A stretch of DNA of 64,000 bases from NCBI GenBank assembly GCA_017051695.1, contig JAFIDK010000007.1, positions 124,001 to 188,000 of the forward strand, given 5' to 3'. This DNA is from Algoriphagus aestuarii. GTDB lineage: Bacteria > Bacteroidota > Bacteroidia > Cytophagales > Cyclobacteriaceae. The position numbers were made by a program, and so were the translations under genes. Shown in pieces: positions 18,946 through 27,539 of the stretch (its first letter is position 1; each line of letters starts with the position of its first letter). The notes under the pieces were generated by a model. It did not search any database and had not been told where the DNA came from. It worked only from the letters and a program-made list of their open reading frames with translations.

Positions 18946-20569
18946 AATCCGATTGCTTTTGAGAAAGGATATTTTCATCCTGATCAATAATATCAAGCTT
19001 ATTCTGCGCAACCCTCTTCGACTTTTGCCATATGGAGGGATGGTGGCTTATTTCTTCTTCATTTATACAATGAGGATGAAAGGAAAATCTGACGCTGCTC
19101 CGATGGAAACTCCGGATCTAAACGGTCTTCCAGAAGTCAATTTTGCTCTGCAGAATCTCGTTGGTGGGGTAACTGTTTTGGCACTAGGTTTTTTTGTTTT
19201 CCAACTCTACCGAGCAACCAAAAACAATGTCAGTTTTTTTAAAATGGCGGATGTTAATCTGCTTTTCACGGCACCGGTGAAACCGGAAAACATCCTCATT
19301 TATTACATGGCAAGATCCATTCTCCCGGCTTTGGGGGGAAGTTTGCTATTTCTTTTTTATGGAGCCAGCCAAATGGCGGATCAGTTTGAAATGACTGCCG
19401 GGAATATCGTTTTTCTGGTATTGGGTTTTGCTTTGTTTTTCTTTATGATTTTCCCTTTGAGGTTTTTGATCTACACCCTTCACACCAAATACGGTGTGAT
19501 GGAGTATATCAAAACGGGTGTGACAATTTTAGGAGTGCTGCTGGGATTCATGATTTTGATTCCTGGACTGATGGCAGAGAAATTCTGGCAGGGGATGTTT
19601 TCATGGGTGAGTTCTCCTTGGTTTAATCTTTTTCCGATAGTCGGATGGAGTAGGGGGATCATGAGCTATGTTTGGGATCAGAATATCATATTGGCTTTGA
19701 GTTTTTTGGTGCTTTATGGGCTGACTTATTTTTCTGTGGTGAAGCTCGTGATCCGGTTTTCCGGGTATTATTACGAAGATGTTTTAGAGGCTACAAAATC
19801 CAATGAGGAGAAGTTGGAAAAAGTCAGAGGGAAAAAGCAGGTTTCTGAAAGCAGTTATAGCATGAATGCGAAAAAGCAATTGGCTCTTCCTGATTTTGGA
19901 GTTGGGGCCAAAGCTTTTTATTGGAGGAATTATGTGCACAGTTCCCGGCAGGATTTTCATCCGCTTTTTGGGGTTTACTCGGTAATTATGGCTGGGTTGG
20001 GGATTGTATTTGCAGTGCTTTCCAGATTTGACTGGTTTTCCCACAAGGTGTTTTATGGCTACCTGATGGTCTTGTTGGTGTTTTATTTTATGGCAGGGAT
20101 AGGAAGAGCTTCTGTGGGAGATCTTAAAAAACCCTTTTTCATTTTGATTCCAGCTTCCTGGTCTTCCAAGTTTTGGAACATGATCAAGCTTGATTTGGTA
20201 CAGATCTTATTGTTTTCTGGGATCATGATCATTCCATCGGTATTCATTGCAGGCGTTCACTGGGCTTTGATTCCACTGTTTTTGGCGGGGATGTTTGGGT
20301 TCTATCTGATTGGTTTTGCAATCAATCTGATTCCCCAAATCGCATTGGAGGAGAGTTGGGATCGCTTTCTGATCAAACCCTTGATGATAGGCGGTGTTTT
20401 TATTTTTGGGATCATCCCTGCAGGGGTGCTGGGAATTATTACCTTTTTGCTTACCAAGCAATTTGTCTTTGCCTTACTGGCATTGGTCCTTGGGATTGCT
20501 TTTGTCGCTGCAATTCTGATGCATGTGACATTGGACGTCATTAAAAGACTTGAGTTTAAAGAGGTCTGA
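18938..20569 (+). CDS. ABC exporter permease
   Basis: 543 residues with about 12 hydrophobic segments spread over the length and a polar stretch near 285-325 (many Lys/Glu/Ser). The N-terminal 'LLLRKDIFILINNIKLILRNPLRLLPYGG' and the pattern of helices fit the putative ABC-exporter permeases paired with the upstream ATPase type. The genes overlap by 8 bases. Substrate not predictable; a dimeric exporter in the inner membrane is inferred. Confidence 0.82.
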   Translation: MNEIRLLLRKDIFILINNIKLILRNPLRLLPYGGMVAYFFFIYTMRMKGKSDAAPMETPDLNGLPEVNFALQNLVGGVTVLALGFFVFQLYRATKNNVSFFKMADVNLLFTAPVKPENILIYYMARSILPALGGSLLFLFYGASQMADQFEMTAGNIVFLVLGFALFFFMIFPLRFLIYTLHTKYGVMEYIKTGVTILGVLLGFMILIPGLMAEKFWQGMFSWVSSPWFNLFPIVGWSRGIMSYVWDQNIILALSFLVLYGLTYFSVVKLVIRFSGYYYEDVLEATKSNEEKLEKVRGKKQVSESSYSMNAKKQLALPDFGVGAKAFYWRNYVHSSRQDFHPLFGVYSVIMAGLGIVFAVLSRFDWFSHKVFYGYLMVLLVFYFMAGIGRASVGDLKKPFFILIPASWSSKFWNMIKLDLVQILLFSGIMIIPSVFIAGVHWALIPLFLAGMFGFYLIGFAINLIPQIALEESWDRFLIKPLMIGGVFIFGIIPAGVLGIITFLLTKQFVFALLALVLGIAFVAAILMHVTLDVIKRLEFKEV

Positions 20570-20639
20570 ATTCTTGCATTTTCCACAAAATTTAATTTTG
20601 TTTTAATGGCTCGAAACCTGCTTGCCAAGAAAAATACTG

Positions 20640-20647
20640 TAATTTTG
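20640..20647 (+). promoter_or_regulatory. Possible -7 box before the PLP/CBS gene
   Basis: TAATTTTG fits TAnnTTTG and lies 20 bases before the ATG at 20668. No good TTTG box is seen 19 bases further up, so this is weak. Confidence 0.3.
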
Positions 20648-20667
20648 AGAACCAAATATAACTGACT

Positions 20668-22035
20668 ATGATCTATAATTCCATCATCGAAACCATCGGT
20701 AATACCCCGATGATCCGTCTGAATAAACTTGCCAAACATATTAAAGGAGATGTGTTGGTAAAGGTTGAATACTTTAATCCGGGTAATTCCATGAAAGATC
20801 GGATGGCGATCAAGATGGTGGAGGATGCGGAAAAAGCCGGAATACTGAAACCTGGGGGAACGATCATTGAAGGTACTTCGGGTAATACAGGAATGGGCCT
20901 GGCTTTAGCCGCTGTAGCGAAAGGGTATAAGTGTATTTTTACGATGGCTGACAAGCAGTCCAAAGAAAAGATCGATATTCTGAAAGCTGTAGGTGCTGAG
21001 GTTATTGTTTGCCCGACCAATGTTTCGCCAGAAGATCCAAGGTCTTATTATTCAGTAGCCCGAAAACTGAATGCCGATATACCTAATTCATTTTACCCAA
21101 ACCAATACGATAACCTTTCCAATACCGCAGCGCACTATGAGACCACGGGGCCTGAAATCTGGAAAGATACAGAAGGTAAAATCACCCATTATGCAGCAGG
21201 TGTAGGAACTGGAGGGTCAATGTGCGGCACTGCACAATACCTGAAAGAGCAAAATCCGGCAATTGTCACTGTAGGGATTGATACGTATGGTTCCGTGTTT
21301 AAAAAATATAAGGAAACGGGAATCTTCGATGAAAAGGAAGTTTATCCCTATTTGACAGAAGGAATCGGGGAAGATATTTTACCTAAAAATGTCAATTTCG
21401 ATGTGATTGATCACTTTGTGAAGGTGACAGATAAGGATTCTGCTGTGATGACCCGAAGATTGGCCAGAGAGGAAGGGTTATTCGTGGGCTGGTCTTGTGG
21501 ATCTGCAGTTCATGGTGCTTTAGAATGGGCAAAGGATAACCTGAAAGAAGGGGATCAATTGGTTATTATTCTACCGGATCATGGTACCCGCTATTTAGGT
21601 AAGGTGTACAATGACGAATGGATGAGAAACCACGGATTTTTGGAAGACCGGACCTATGCTACTGCCAGAGATATTATCGCCCAAAGAAATGGGAACTATC
21701 ACTTAGTGTCGACATTAAAGTCGGATTCTGTAAGAGAGGCAATTGGGTTAATGAATAAAACTTCCGTGTCGCAAATTCCTGTGATGGAGAGTGGGGAAGT
21801 TGTAGGATGTCTTACCGACAATAAATTATTGGCGAAAATCATCGAAAACCCAGAGTTGAAAGATGCAAAAGTCTCTGAAGTCATGGAGGATTCCATGCAT
21901 TTTGTAGCATTGGATAGTACGCTGGATGTGCTCTCTTCAATGGTGGAAAAGGAAAAAGCTGTGCTGGTAAGAGATGTGAATAATCAAATCCATATTATCA
22001 CCAAGCATGATATTTTGGAAGCTTTTACGAATTAA
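20668..22035 (+). CDS. PLP-dependent cystathionine beta-synthase / cysteine synthase with CBS domains
   Basis: 455 residues. The N-terminal 330 residues are a fold-type II PLP enzyme: 'NPGNSMKDR' with the PLP lysine K43, the substrate loop 'EGTSGNTGMGLA', and the phosphate-binding 'GVGTGGS'. The C-terminal part (about 340-455) has two CBS motifs ('VSQIPVMESGEVVGCLTD', 'AVLVRDVNNQIHIITKHDIL'). No heme-binding N-terminal extension is present. It should condense serine, or O-acetylserine, with homocysteine or sulfide in the cytoplasm; the CBS pair suggests ligand control (in CBS, S-adenosylmethionine). The exact donor and acceptor are not settled by sequence. Confidence 0.9.
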   Translation: MIYNSIIETIGNTPMIRLNKLAKHIKGDVLVKVEYFNPGNSMKDRMAIKMVEDAEKAGILKPGGTIIEGTSGNTGMGLALAAVAKGYKCIFTMADKQSKEKIDILKAVGAEVIVCPTNVSPEDPRSYYSVARKLNADIPNSFYPNQYDNLSNTAAHYETTGPEIWKDTEGKITHYAAGVGTGGSMCGTAQYLKEQNPAIVTVGIDTYGSVFKKYKETGIFDEKEVYPYLTEGIGEDILPKNVNFDVIDHFVKVTDKDSAVMTRRLAREEGLFVGWSCGSAVHGALEWAKDNLKEGDQLVIILPDHGTRYLGKVYNDEWMRNHGFLEDRTYATARDIIAQRNGNYHLVSTLKSDSVREAIGLMNKTSVSQIPVMESGEVVGCLTDNKLLAKIIENPELKDAKVSEVMEDSMHFVALDSTLDVLSSMVEKEKAVLVRDVNNQIHIITKHDILEAFTN

Positions 22036-22044
22036 GATTAAAGA

Positions 22045-22701
22045 ATGGATCCGATTAAACTTCAAAGAATCATAGATTCGGGAGTTGATTTTAATATTTC
22101 AACAATTATCGACAAAGCCTGGGACTTGTTTAAAGCCCGGGCGATGTTTCATATAGGTTTTGCATTTTTGGTTTTCAGTATCCAATTGGCCTTCACGCTA
22201 TATCTGGAAGATTTTGTCTTTATATATTCCATTTTTATTTCGCCGCCATTAATTGCAGGTTTTTATCTGGTGGCTAATAGAATAAGCCAAAATGACTATG
22301 TTGATTTCCAGAATTACTTCGATGGATTCAAATATATTTTACCATTGATCATAGTCAATTTGATCACCTCCATTTTTATCGTGGCTGGAATAGTCCTTTT
22401 AATTATACCGGGAATTTACCTAGGTGTTGGGTATATGTTCAGCCTGTTATTCGTCCTTTTCGGGGGCTTTGAATTTTGGACAGCAATGGAATTAAGCCGT
22501 AGATTGGTTCATGCCAACTGGTGGAAATTCTTTGGGTTTGTATTATTTCTGTTGCTGATCAATATTGGAGGATTTCTTTGTTTGATCGTGGGCTTATTGG
22601 TAACTATTCCTTTGACTTACTTGTCTGTTTATGTGCTTTTTGAAGAGTTGACAATAGAAGCGGCGGATGATCTAAGGGACGATCAAATTAATCTTGGGTA
22701 A
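22045..22701 (+). CDS. Integral membrane protein of unknown function
   Basis: 218 residues with five to six hydrophobic segments after a polar N-terminus ('VDFNISTIIDKAWDLFKAR'). The pattern, a cytoplasmic amphipathic start then paired helices with 'IIPGIYLGVGYMFSLLF', recalls bacterial membrane proteins related to the DUF975 or GDPD membrane-anchor groups, but I cannot name a family. It starts 9 bases after the CBS-enzyme gene and its end overlaps the convergent plsC gene by 14 bases. Confidence 0.7.
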   Translation: MDPIKLQRIIDSGVDFNISTIIDKAWDLFKARAMFHIGFAFLVFSIQLAFTLYLEDFVFIYSIFISPPLIAGFYLVANRISQNDYVDFQNYFDGFKYILPLIIVNLITSIFIVAGIVLLIIPGIYLGVGYMFSLLFVLFGGFEFWTAMELSRRLVHANWWKFFGFVLFLLLINIGGFLCLIVGLLVTIPLTYLSVYVLFEELTIEAADDLRDDQINLG

Positions 22702-23407
22702 GAATCATCGCCTCCAATTGGTTTCTGCATTTTTCTTCCAATTCTTCAAGCCCGGTTTCAGGATCCGGGTAAATTGGTCTTGAGAAATATACCCTGACTT
22801 TTCCTGGACTAAGAAGTAGCGATCCTTTTTGATGAATTTGGTCTGCACCTATGATTGCCATGGGTAAAATAGGAATACCGGTTTCTACTGAAAGCCTAAA
22901 TGCTCCTTTTTGGAAAGGCAATAACATTTTATCTGTATCGTTTCTGGTGCCTTCTGGTGCTACTACGATCGAAATTCCCTGTTTCAGTATATCGACGAGT
23001 TTTTGAATGCTTTCTTTCCGGGATTCCGGATCGTATCTGTCTACCCAGACGGCAGCTTTTCCTACTACCCAGCCAAACAACGGGATTTTGGATAGTTCCT
23101 TCTTGCCGAGGGCTCGGACTTGTTGGGGAATGGCCACTGGAATCACTGGAGCATCAAAAAATGAACGGTGATTGAAAATGTAAATGTATGGCTGGTTTAA
23201 GTCTATTTTCTCTCTTCCATGAATTTCAATCTTAAAACCTGATAGAAAAGCCCAGATCCTTGCCCAAACCCGAATAAAGAAAAATGAAACTTCTCCGGCT
23301 TTTGGGCTAAACAAAAGTGGAATCACTATAAATAGACCAAACAAAAGCATCAAGAATACAAAGATCAGTAAGGAATAAACAGTATAAAATGCCTGAAGAA
23401 TTTTCAT
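22688..23407 (-). CDS. plsC: 1-acyl-sn-glycerol-3-phosphate acyltransferase (PlsC)
   Basis: 239 residues. An N-terminal membrane segment (about 8-32) is followed by the acyltransferase block NHRSFFD (79-85, catalytic H80 and D85) and PEGTR (151-155). It transfers an acyl chain to lysophosphatidic acid to make phosphatidic acid at the inner membrane. Many Bacteroidota carry several PlsC-like genes, so this one may have a special acceptor. Convergent with the membrane-protein gene (14-base overlap). Confidence 0.9.
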   Translation of the reverse strand: MKILQAFYTVYSLLIFVFLMLLFGLFIVIPLLFSPKAGEVSFFFIRVWARIWAFLSGFKIEIHGREKIDLNQPYIYIFNHRSFFDAPVIPVAIPQQVRALGKKELSKIPLFGWVVGKAAVWVDRYDPESRKESIQKLVDILKQGISIVVAPEGTRNDTDKMLLPFQKGAFRLSVETGIPILPMAIIGADQIHQKGSLLLSPGKVRVYFSRPIYPDPETGLEELEEKCRNQLEAMILTQD

Positions 23408-23589
23408 GCTAACTGAATAATGGTAATTTTGGGTACAAATTTAATTTTAACTCTTTGCTTGCATTAGCCCTATTTCACTGTTTGGTGGGATAGGGCTTTT
23501 CGTTTTCATCAATTTAACTAGCTGGACGGCTGAATTCCAAAAAATGATGGAAAAGGAGGGGCGAAGGATTTTGATTTTTTCATTGTGAA

Positions 23590-23620
23590 TTTACGAAATA
23601 AAAGAAAATCCCTACCTTTG
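23590..23620 (+). promoter_or_regulatory. Promoter of rpsA
   Basis: TTTA (23590-23593), 19-base spacer, TACCTTTG (23613-23620). The -7 box matches the Bacteroidota consensus exactly and the -33 box differs by one base. Transcription should begin near 23627, giving a leader of roughly 110 nt. Confidence 0.75.
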
Positions 23621-23708
23621 CAGTCCGTTCGAGTGATCGGAGTGATTTAAAAAGATCTAAATCGCTGATTTACAACTAAAAACCCGCAGTCTCTTGACTC
23701 GAGGACTG
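23621..23708 (+). promoter_or_regulatory. Structured 5' leader of rpsA
   Basis: Two nested inverted repeats. The outer pair is 23621-23634 (CAGTCCGTTCGAGT) with 23697-23708 (ACTCGAGGACTG), pairing as CAGTCC/GGACTG and TCGAGT/ACTCGA with a 2-base bulge. Inside it 23641-23649 (AGTGATTTA) pairs with 23658-23666 (TAAATCGCT), nine base pairs including one U-G. The left outer arm begins at the end of the -7 box, so its first few bases may not be transcribed. Autoregulation of S1 through its own leader is known in other bacteria; here it is inferred. Confidence 0.55.
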
Positions 23709-23733
23709 ATGGGATTTCAGAGTCAATACTATT

Positions 23734-25497
23734 ATGTCTAACAAAGAAGATTTTAACTGGGACAACTTCGAGACCAAAGGTTTTGGAGAAGGCTATTCCA
23801 AAGAGCAAAAAGCTCAGATGGAAGCAATGTATGCTGGTACACTAAATGAAATCACTGAAAAAGAGGTGATCAAAGGTGTAGTAGTAGGAGTAAATGACAA
23901 GGATGTTATCATCAACATTGGCTTCAAATCTGACGGTTTGGTTCCTTTGAGTGAATTCCGTGACGTAGCTGGTATCAAGCCGGGTGACGAAGTGGAAGTA
24001 TTCATCGAGGAGCAGGAAAATGCTTTGGGTCAATTGATCCTTTCCCGTAAGAAAGCCAAGATCGTACGTGCATGGCAAGACATCGAAGATGCGCTTGAGC
24101 ATGACAATGTGATCGAAGGTTTGGTGAAGAGAAGAACAAAGGGTGGTTTGATCGTGGATATCTACGGTGTAGAAGCATTCTTGCCAGGTTCTCAGATCGA
24201 TGTGAAGCCTATCAGAGATTTCGATATCTATGTAGGTAAGAAAATGGAAGTGAAAGTGGTGAAAATCAACCACGCTAACGATAACGTTGTAGTTTCTCAC
24301 AAAGTATTGATCGAAAAAGATCTAGAGAAGCAAAAAGCAGAGATCCTAAACAACCTAGAGAAAGGTCAGGTATTGGAAGGTGTGATCAAGAACATGACCA
24401 ACTTCGGTGTATTCATCGATTTGGGTGGTGTAGATGGTCTTCTTCACATTACAGACATTTCTTGGGGACGTATCAATCATCCAGAAGAAGTATTGCAGCT
24501 TGATCAGAAAGTTCAGATTGTGGTTCTTGACTTTGATGATGATAAGAAGAGAATTTCTTTGGGTATGAAGCAGTTGACTGCTCATCCTTGGGATTCTTTG
24601 GCTTCTAATCTTGAAGTTGGTTCTAAAGTAAGAGGTAAGATTGTAAACGTAGCTGACTACGGTGCATTCCTTGAGCTTGCTCCAGGTGTTGAAGGTTTGA
24701 TCCACGTTTCTGAAATGAGCTGGTCTCAGCACTTGAGAAACCCTGCTGACTTCGTGAAAGTTGGTGACGAAATCGATGCGGTTGTCTTGACTTTGGATAA
24801 GGACGAAAGAAAAATGTCTTTGGGTATCAAGCAATTGACTGAAGATCCTTGGACTAAGAACGACATGGGTACTAAGTACGCTGTTGGCACCAAGCATAAA
24901 GGTGTGGTAAGAAACTTGACTAACTTCGGTCTATTCCTTGAATTGGAAGAAGGTATCGATGGTTTGGTTCACGTATCTGACCTTTCTTGGACTAAGAAAA
25001 TCAAGCATCCATCTGAGTTTGTGAAAGTTGGAGACGAGCTAGAAGTAGCAGTTCTTGAACTTGATGTAGACAACAGAAGATTGGCACTTGGTCATAAGCA
25101 ATTGGAAGAGAATCCATGGGATACTTTCGAGAATGTATTCCCAGTAGGATCTGTTCACAAGTGTACTGTAGTTTCTAAAAATGACAAAGGAGCAGTTCTT
25201 GAACTTCCTTACGGTCTAGAAGGTTTCGCGACCATCAAAAACCTTGAGAAAGCTGATGGATCTCAAGTGGAAGCTGGAGAGTCTGAAGACTTCAAAGTAA
25301 CTGAGTTCTCTAAAGACGATAAGAGAATTGTACTTTCTCACACTGCTACATTCAAAGAAGAAGCGAAGCCAGCTAAGAAAGAAGCAAAGAAAAAGTCTGA
25401 GACTTCTTCTACTACTTCTGCTCCAGCTGAGAAGTCTACCCTTGGGGACTTAGATGCTTTGACTCAATTGAAAGAGCAAATGGAAGGTAAAAAATAA
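23734..25497 (+). CDS. rpsA: 30S ribosomal protein S1
   Basis: 587 residues with six S1 RNA-binding repeats, each opening with G-x-V-x-G-x-V-type strands: about 40-105, 120-185, 208-275, 292-360, 378-446 and 464-530. A Lys/Ala/Ser-rich tail follows. S1 helps bring mRNA to the ribosome; in Bacteroidota, where Shine-Dalgarno pairing is weak, unstructured AT-rich leaders and S1 are thought to matter more. Codon use is strikingly uniform (many GGT, GAA, AAG, TCT), as expected for high expression. It has its own promoter, leader and terminator. Confidence 0.96.
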   Translation: MSNKEDFNWDNFETKGFGEGYSKEQKAQMEAMYAGTLNEITEKEVIKGVVVGVNDKDVIINIGFKSDGLVPLSEFRDVAGIKPGDEVEVFIEEQENALGQLILSRKKAKIVRAWQDIEDALEHDNVIEGLVKRRTKGGLIVDIYGVEAFLPGSQIDVKPIRDFDIYVGKKMEVKVVKINHANDNVVVSHKVLIEKDLEKQKAEILNNLEKGQVLEGVIKNMTNFGVFIDLGGVDGLLHITDISWGRINHPEEVLQLDQKVQIVVLDFDDDKKRISLGMKQLTAHPWDSLASNLEVGSKVRGKIVNVADYGAFLELAPGVEGLIHVSEMSWSQHLRNPADFVKVGDEIDAVVLTLDKDERKMSLGIKQLTEDPWTKNDMGTKYAVGTKHKGVVRNLTNFGLFLELEEGIDGLVHVSDLSWTKKIKHPSEFVKVGDELEVAVLELDVDNRRLALGHKQLEENPWDTFENVFPVGSVHKCTVVSKNDKGAVLELPYGLEGFATIKNLEKADGSQVEAGESEDFKVTEFSKDDKRIVLSHTATFKEEAKPAKKEAKKKSETSSTTSAPAEKSTLGDLDALTQLKEQMEGKK

Positions 25498-25530
25498 TTT
25501 CAGATTTAAAATTTGAAATTTAATATTGGA

Positions 25531-25560
25531 AACGCCGGCTGAAAAGTCGGTGTTTTTTTT
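25531..25560 (+). terminator. Rho-independent terminator of rpsA
   Basis: ACGCCGGCT and AGTCGGTGT pair around a GAAA tetraloop (two G-U pairs), followed by T8. Confidence 0.85.
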
Positions 25561-25675
25561 GTCCATAAAATTAAAAAATCAGGTTTTTTTGTGTTTAAGA
25601 CAACAAAAGTATTAGGTTAATAAATAAAAGATTAATGTGAGAATTAAATTTTTAAAAAAAAAATCTAGGTGAATA

Positions 25676-25708
25676 TTTGGAAAAGAATAAACTAAATTAT
25701 TATATTTA
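25676..25708 (+). promoter_or_regulatory. Possible promoter of the small-peptide gene
   Basis: TTTG (25676-25679), 21-base spacer, TATATTTA (25701-25708). The -7 box differs from TAnnTTTG in its last base and the region is very AT-rich, so chance matches are likely. Confidence 0.35.
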
Positions 25709-25766
25709 AAAATAATAATCTAGCGCTAAAATTATTTATTTGTTTAACCGTTTAAAATTTTAAAAG

Positions 25767-25967
25767 ATGAAAAAGATTGTTTTAGGAATTGTTTTTGGAC
25801 TAGGTGTATTTACATTTTCTCCAAATCAGGCTATGGCCAATTATGATATCCGAAATGCTACCCCAGAAACGTTTCATTGTCCAAATGGTAGTTGGACAGT
25901 TGTTTGTGTAGGACACCCATGGACCGGTTGTTCAGCTAATACAGATTGTTCAGATGGAAATACATAA
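25767..25967 (+). CDS. Small secreted four-cysteine peptide
   Basis: 66 residues. A signal peptide (about 1-24, 'MKKIVLGIVFGLGVFTF...AMA', cleavage before N25) precedes a mature chain of about 42 residues with cysteines at 38, 47, 55 and 61, enough for two disulfides after export. No homologous family is certain. The layout, a tiny exported peptide just before a propeller lipoprotein, recalls the NVEALA peptides of Bacteroides that sit beside BF3164-type lipoproteins, but the NVEALA motif itself is not present. The surrounding DNA is much more AT-rich than the flanks. A strong hairpin follows the stop codon by 13 bases. Confidence 0.75.
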   Translation: MKKIVLGIVFGLGVFTFSPNQAMANYDIRNATPETFHCPNGSWTVVCVGHPWTGCSANTDCSDGNT

Positions 25968-25980
25968 TTAATTTTAGTAA

Positions 25981-26014
25981 TTGCCAGAATGCTGAAAATT
26001 TAGTATTCTGGCAA
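25981..26014 (+). terminator. Intercistronic hairpin (weak terminator or mRNA 3' stabiliser)
   Basis: TTGCCAGAATGCT pairs with AGTATTCTGGCAA over 13 bp (one G-U) with an 8-base loop. It is followed by ATTTTATAATT, not a strong T-run, so read-through into the lipoprotein gene, whose ATG is 19 bases away, is likely. Confidence 0.6.
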
Positions 26015-26032
26015 ATTTTATAATTATATATT

Positions 26033-27202
26033 ATGAATAATAGATCTTTCTTAAACTTATTATTTTTAGTTGCTTTTTTATATTCATGTAATGGAAAAAA
26101 TGCCGATTACATAGGAAATAAAAAAATTGTAGAGTTGAATTTAGATAAAAGTAATGACGAAAATTTTTTTTCGGATGTAAAAAATTTGAATTATAAATTA
26201 TTTGTCACAGATTTTCCTGATTTATTAGTTCAACCTTTCAAAATTATAAATTTTGAGAAAAAATATTTAATTGAAGATAAATTCAATAAAAAAATTTTCA
26301 TTTTTAACATTGATGGAGACGATTACCTAACTGCTGGTGTGCCTGGGCAAGGACCAGGAGAAAATTTAGATATCGATGATTTCACTTTGAAATCTGATAC
26401 AATTATAATTAAAGATTCTGCTCTTGGTAAAAGGTTATATTTTAATTTGAAAGGAGATTTTTTGAAAGAAGAAAAGGACACTTTTTTGAGATCTATTTTT
26501 TTTGAAGGAAAAGATTTCAAGTTATATTATTCGCACAATGATCCAGAAATTGGCAATCGAATTGTAAGAGTTGGAAATGATGGAGAGGTGAAAGGTTATC
26601 TTCCGATAGAGGAGTGGTTTGAAAAAAAAATTCATAGAACAAATTCTGGATTTATTCTAAATAAACAAAATGGAAAAATCTATTTTCCACTGCCGTTTAC
26701 TAATGAAATTGCAATATTTGATAAAAACGGCTATTTGACAGAATTAGTCAAAATAGATTTTGGAAAATACAATCTAACCTCTAGAGATTGGTTAAGGTCA
26801 AATGAATTTATGGATATCGTGAAATATTCAAATGATAATAAATTAGTAATAGGATTTACTACTTTTGCAATTGTTGGTGATAAAATTTTACTTTATGTTC
26901 AACAGGGAATAGATTCAGAGCATTTATTTCTTTTTGATTTTGATTTTAATCTATTGAAACAGTATGATGATTTTGAAAATATAATTGATGGTATAAATTT
27001 GTCTGCCATACCCTGGGGGGCTAGAGAAAATAAGGTTGTTTATATGATAAATTCAAAAGAATTATATAATAATATAAATATTTCAAGTCATGAGTTTAAA
27101 CCACAGTTGAACTCTAATATTAGCGCTTTTTACAATGAAAAAAATAATCAATTATTTGAAGATGAATTTATCGTTCTTGTTGAAGCAGAATTGGCATTTT
27201 AA
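26033..27202 (+). CDS. Lipoprotein, probable six-bladed beta-propeller (BF3164/TolB-like)
   Basis: 389 residues. Lipoprotein signal with lipobox LYSC (C19). The mature part shows recurring blade-like units: 'NKKIFIFNIDGDDYLTAGVPGQGPGE' is the classic opening of Bacteroidota six-bladed propeller proteins, followed by 'KRLYFNLKGDFLKEE', 'NGKIYFPLPFTNEIAIFDKNGYL', 'LFLFDFDFNLLKQYDDF'. In Bacteroides such lipoproteins (BF3164 family) lie next to small exported peptides; here the 66-residue peptide occupies that place. Function unknown. AT-rich coding, mostly AAA/GAA/ATT codons, contrasts with neighbours and suggests transfer. Confidence 0.75.
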   Translation: MNNRSFLNLLFLVAFLYSCNGKNADYIGNKKIVELNLDKSNDENFFSDVKNLNYKLFVTDFPDLLVQPFKIINFEKKYLIEDKFNKKIFIFNIDGDDYLTAGVPGQGPGENLDIDDFTLKSDTIIIKDSALGKRLYFNLKGDFLKEEKDTFLRSIFFEGKDFKLYYSHNDPEIGNRIVRVGNDGEVKGYLPIEEWFEKKIHRTNSGFILNKQNGKIYFPLPFTNEIAIFDKNGYLTELVKIDFGKYNLTSRDWLRSNEFMDIVKYSNDNKLVIGFTTFAIVGDKILLYVQQGIDSEHLFLFDFDFNLLKQYDDFENIIDGINLSAIPWGARENKVVYMINSKELYNNINISSHEFKPQLNSNISAFYNEKNNQLFEDEFIVLVEAELAF

Positions 27203-27359
27203 GATGATAAGTTTTGAATAAGTCTTTCAATTTTTAAGATTAATTTTGGAAAATATTGAACTAAAACTCTAAACTGTTTTTGTTTTTTCTAATATTTATT
27301 TTGGTTTGGAGGTGAATTTTAGTTATTGCTTACAACCGATAACTGAAAATTAGCTTATT

Positions 27360-27485
27360 AATATTGTAAGTATAAGATCTCTCTCTATTAGTTTACTTTT
27401 AATTACAAGCTGTTTTTCTACTTTCCCTGAAGGAAGAATTAGATTGAATAAAAAGGGGCATCAGCACTGTAGTTATTTTTTTTAG
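27360..27485 (+). pseudogene. Remnant of a lipoprotein-like ORF
   Basis: A frame with no ATG reads '...SIRSLSISLLLITSCFSTFPEGRI...' and ends at a stop at about 27483-27485. The hydrophobic run ending in TSC looks like a lipoprotein signal whose start codon is lost. It lies between the propeller lipoprotein and the barrel remnant. Confidence 0.4.
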
Positions 27486-27539
27486 TACAATCCTAGTCGG
27501 ATTTTGAAGTTAAGGGTTATTTTGACAATTCTTAGGCTA

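Noticed and set aside
20591-20610. AT-rich palindrome after the ABC permease as a terminator
   Set aside because: The stem is almost only A/T and no clear GC core or T-run follows.
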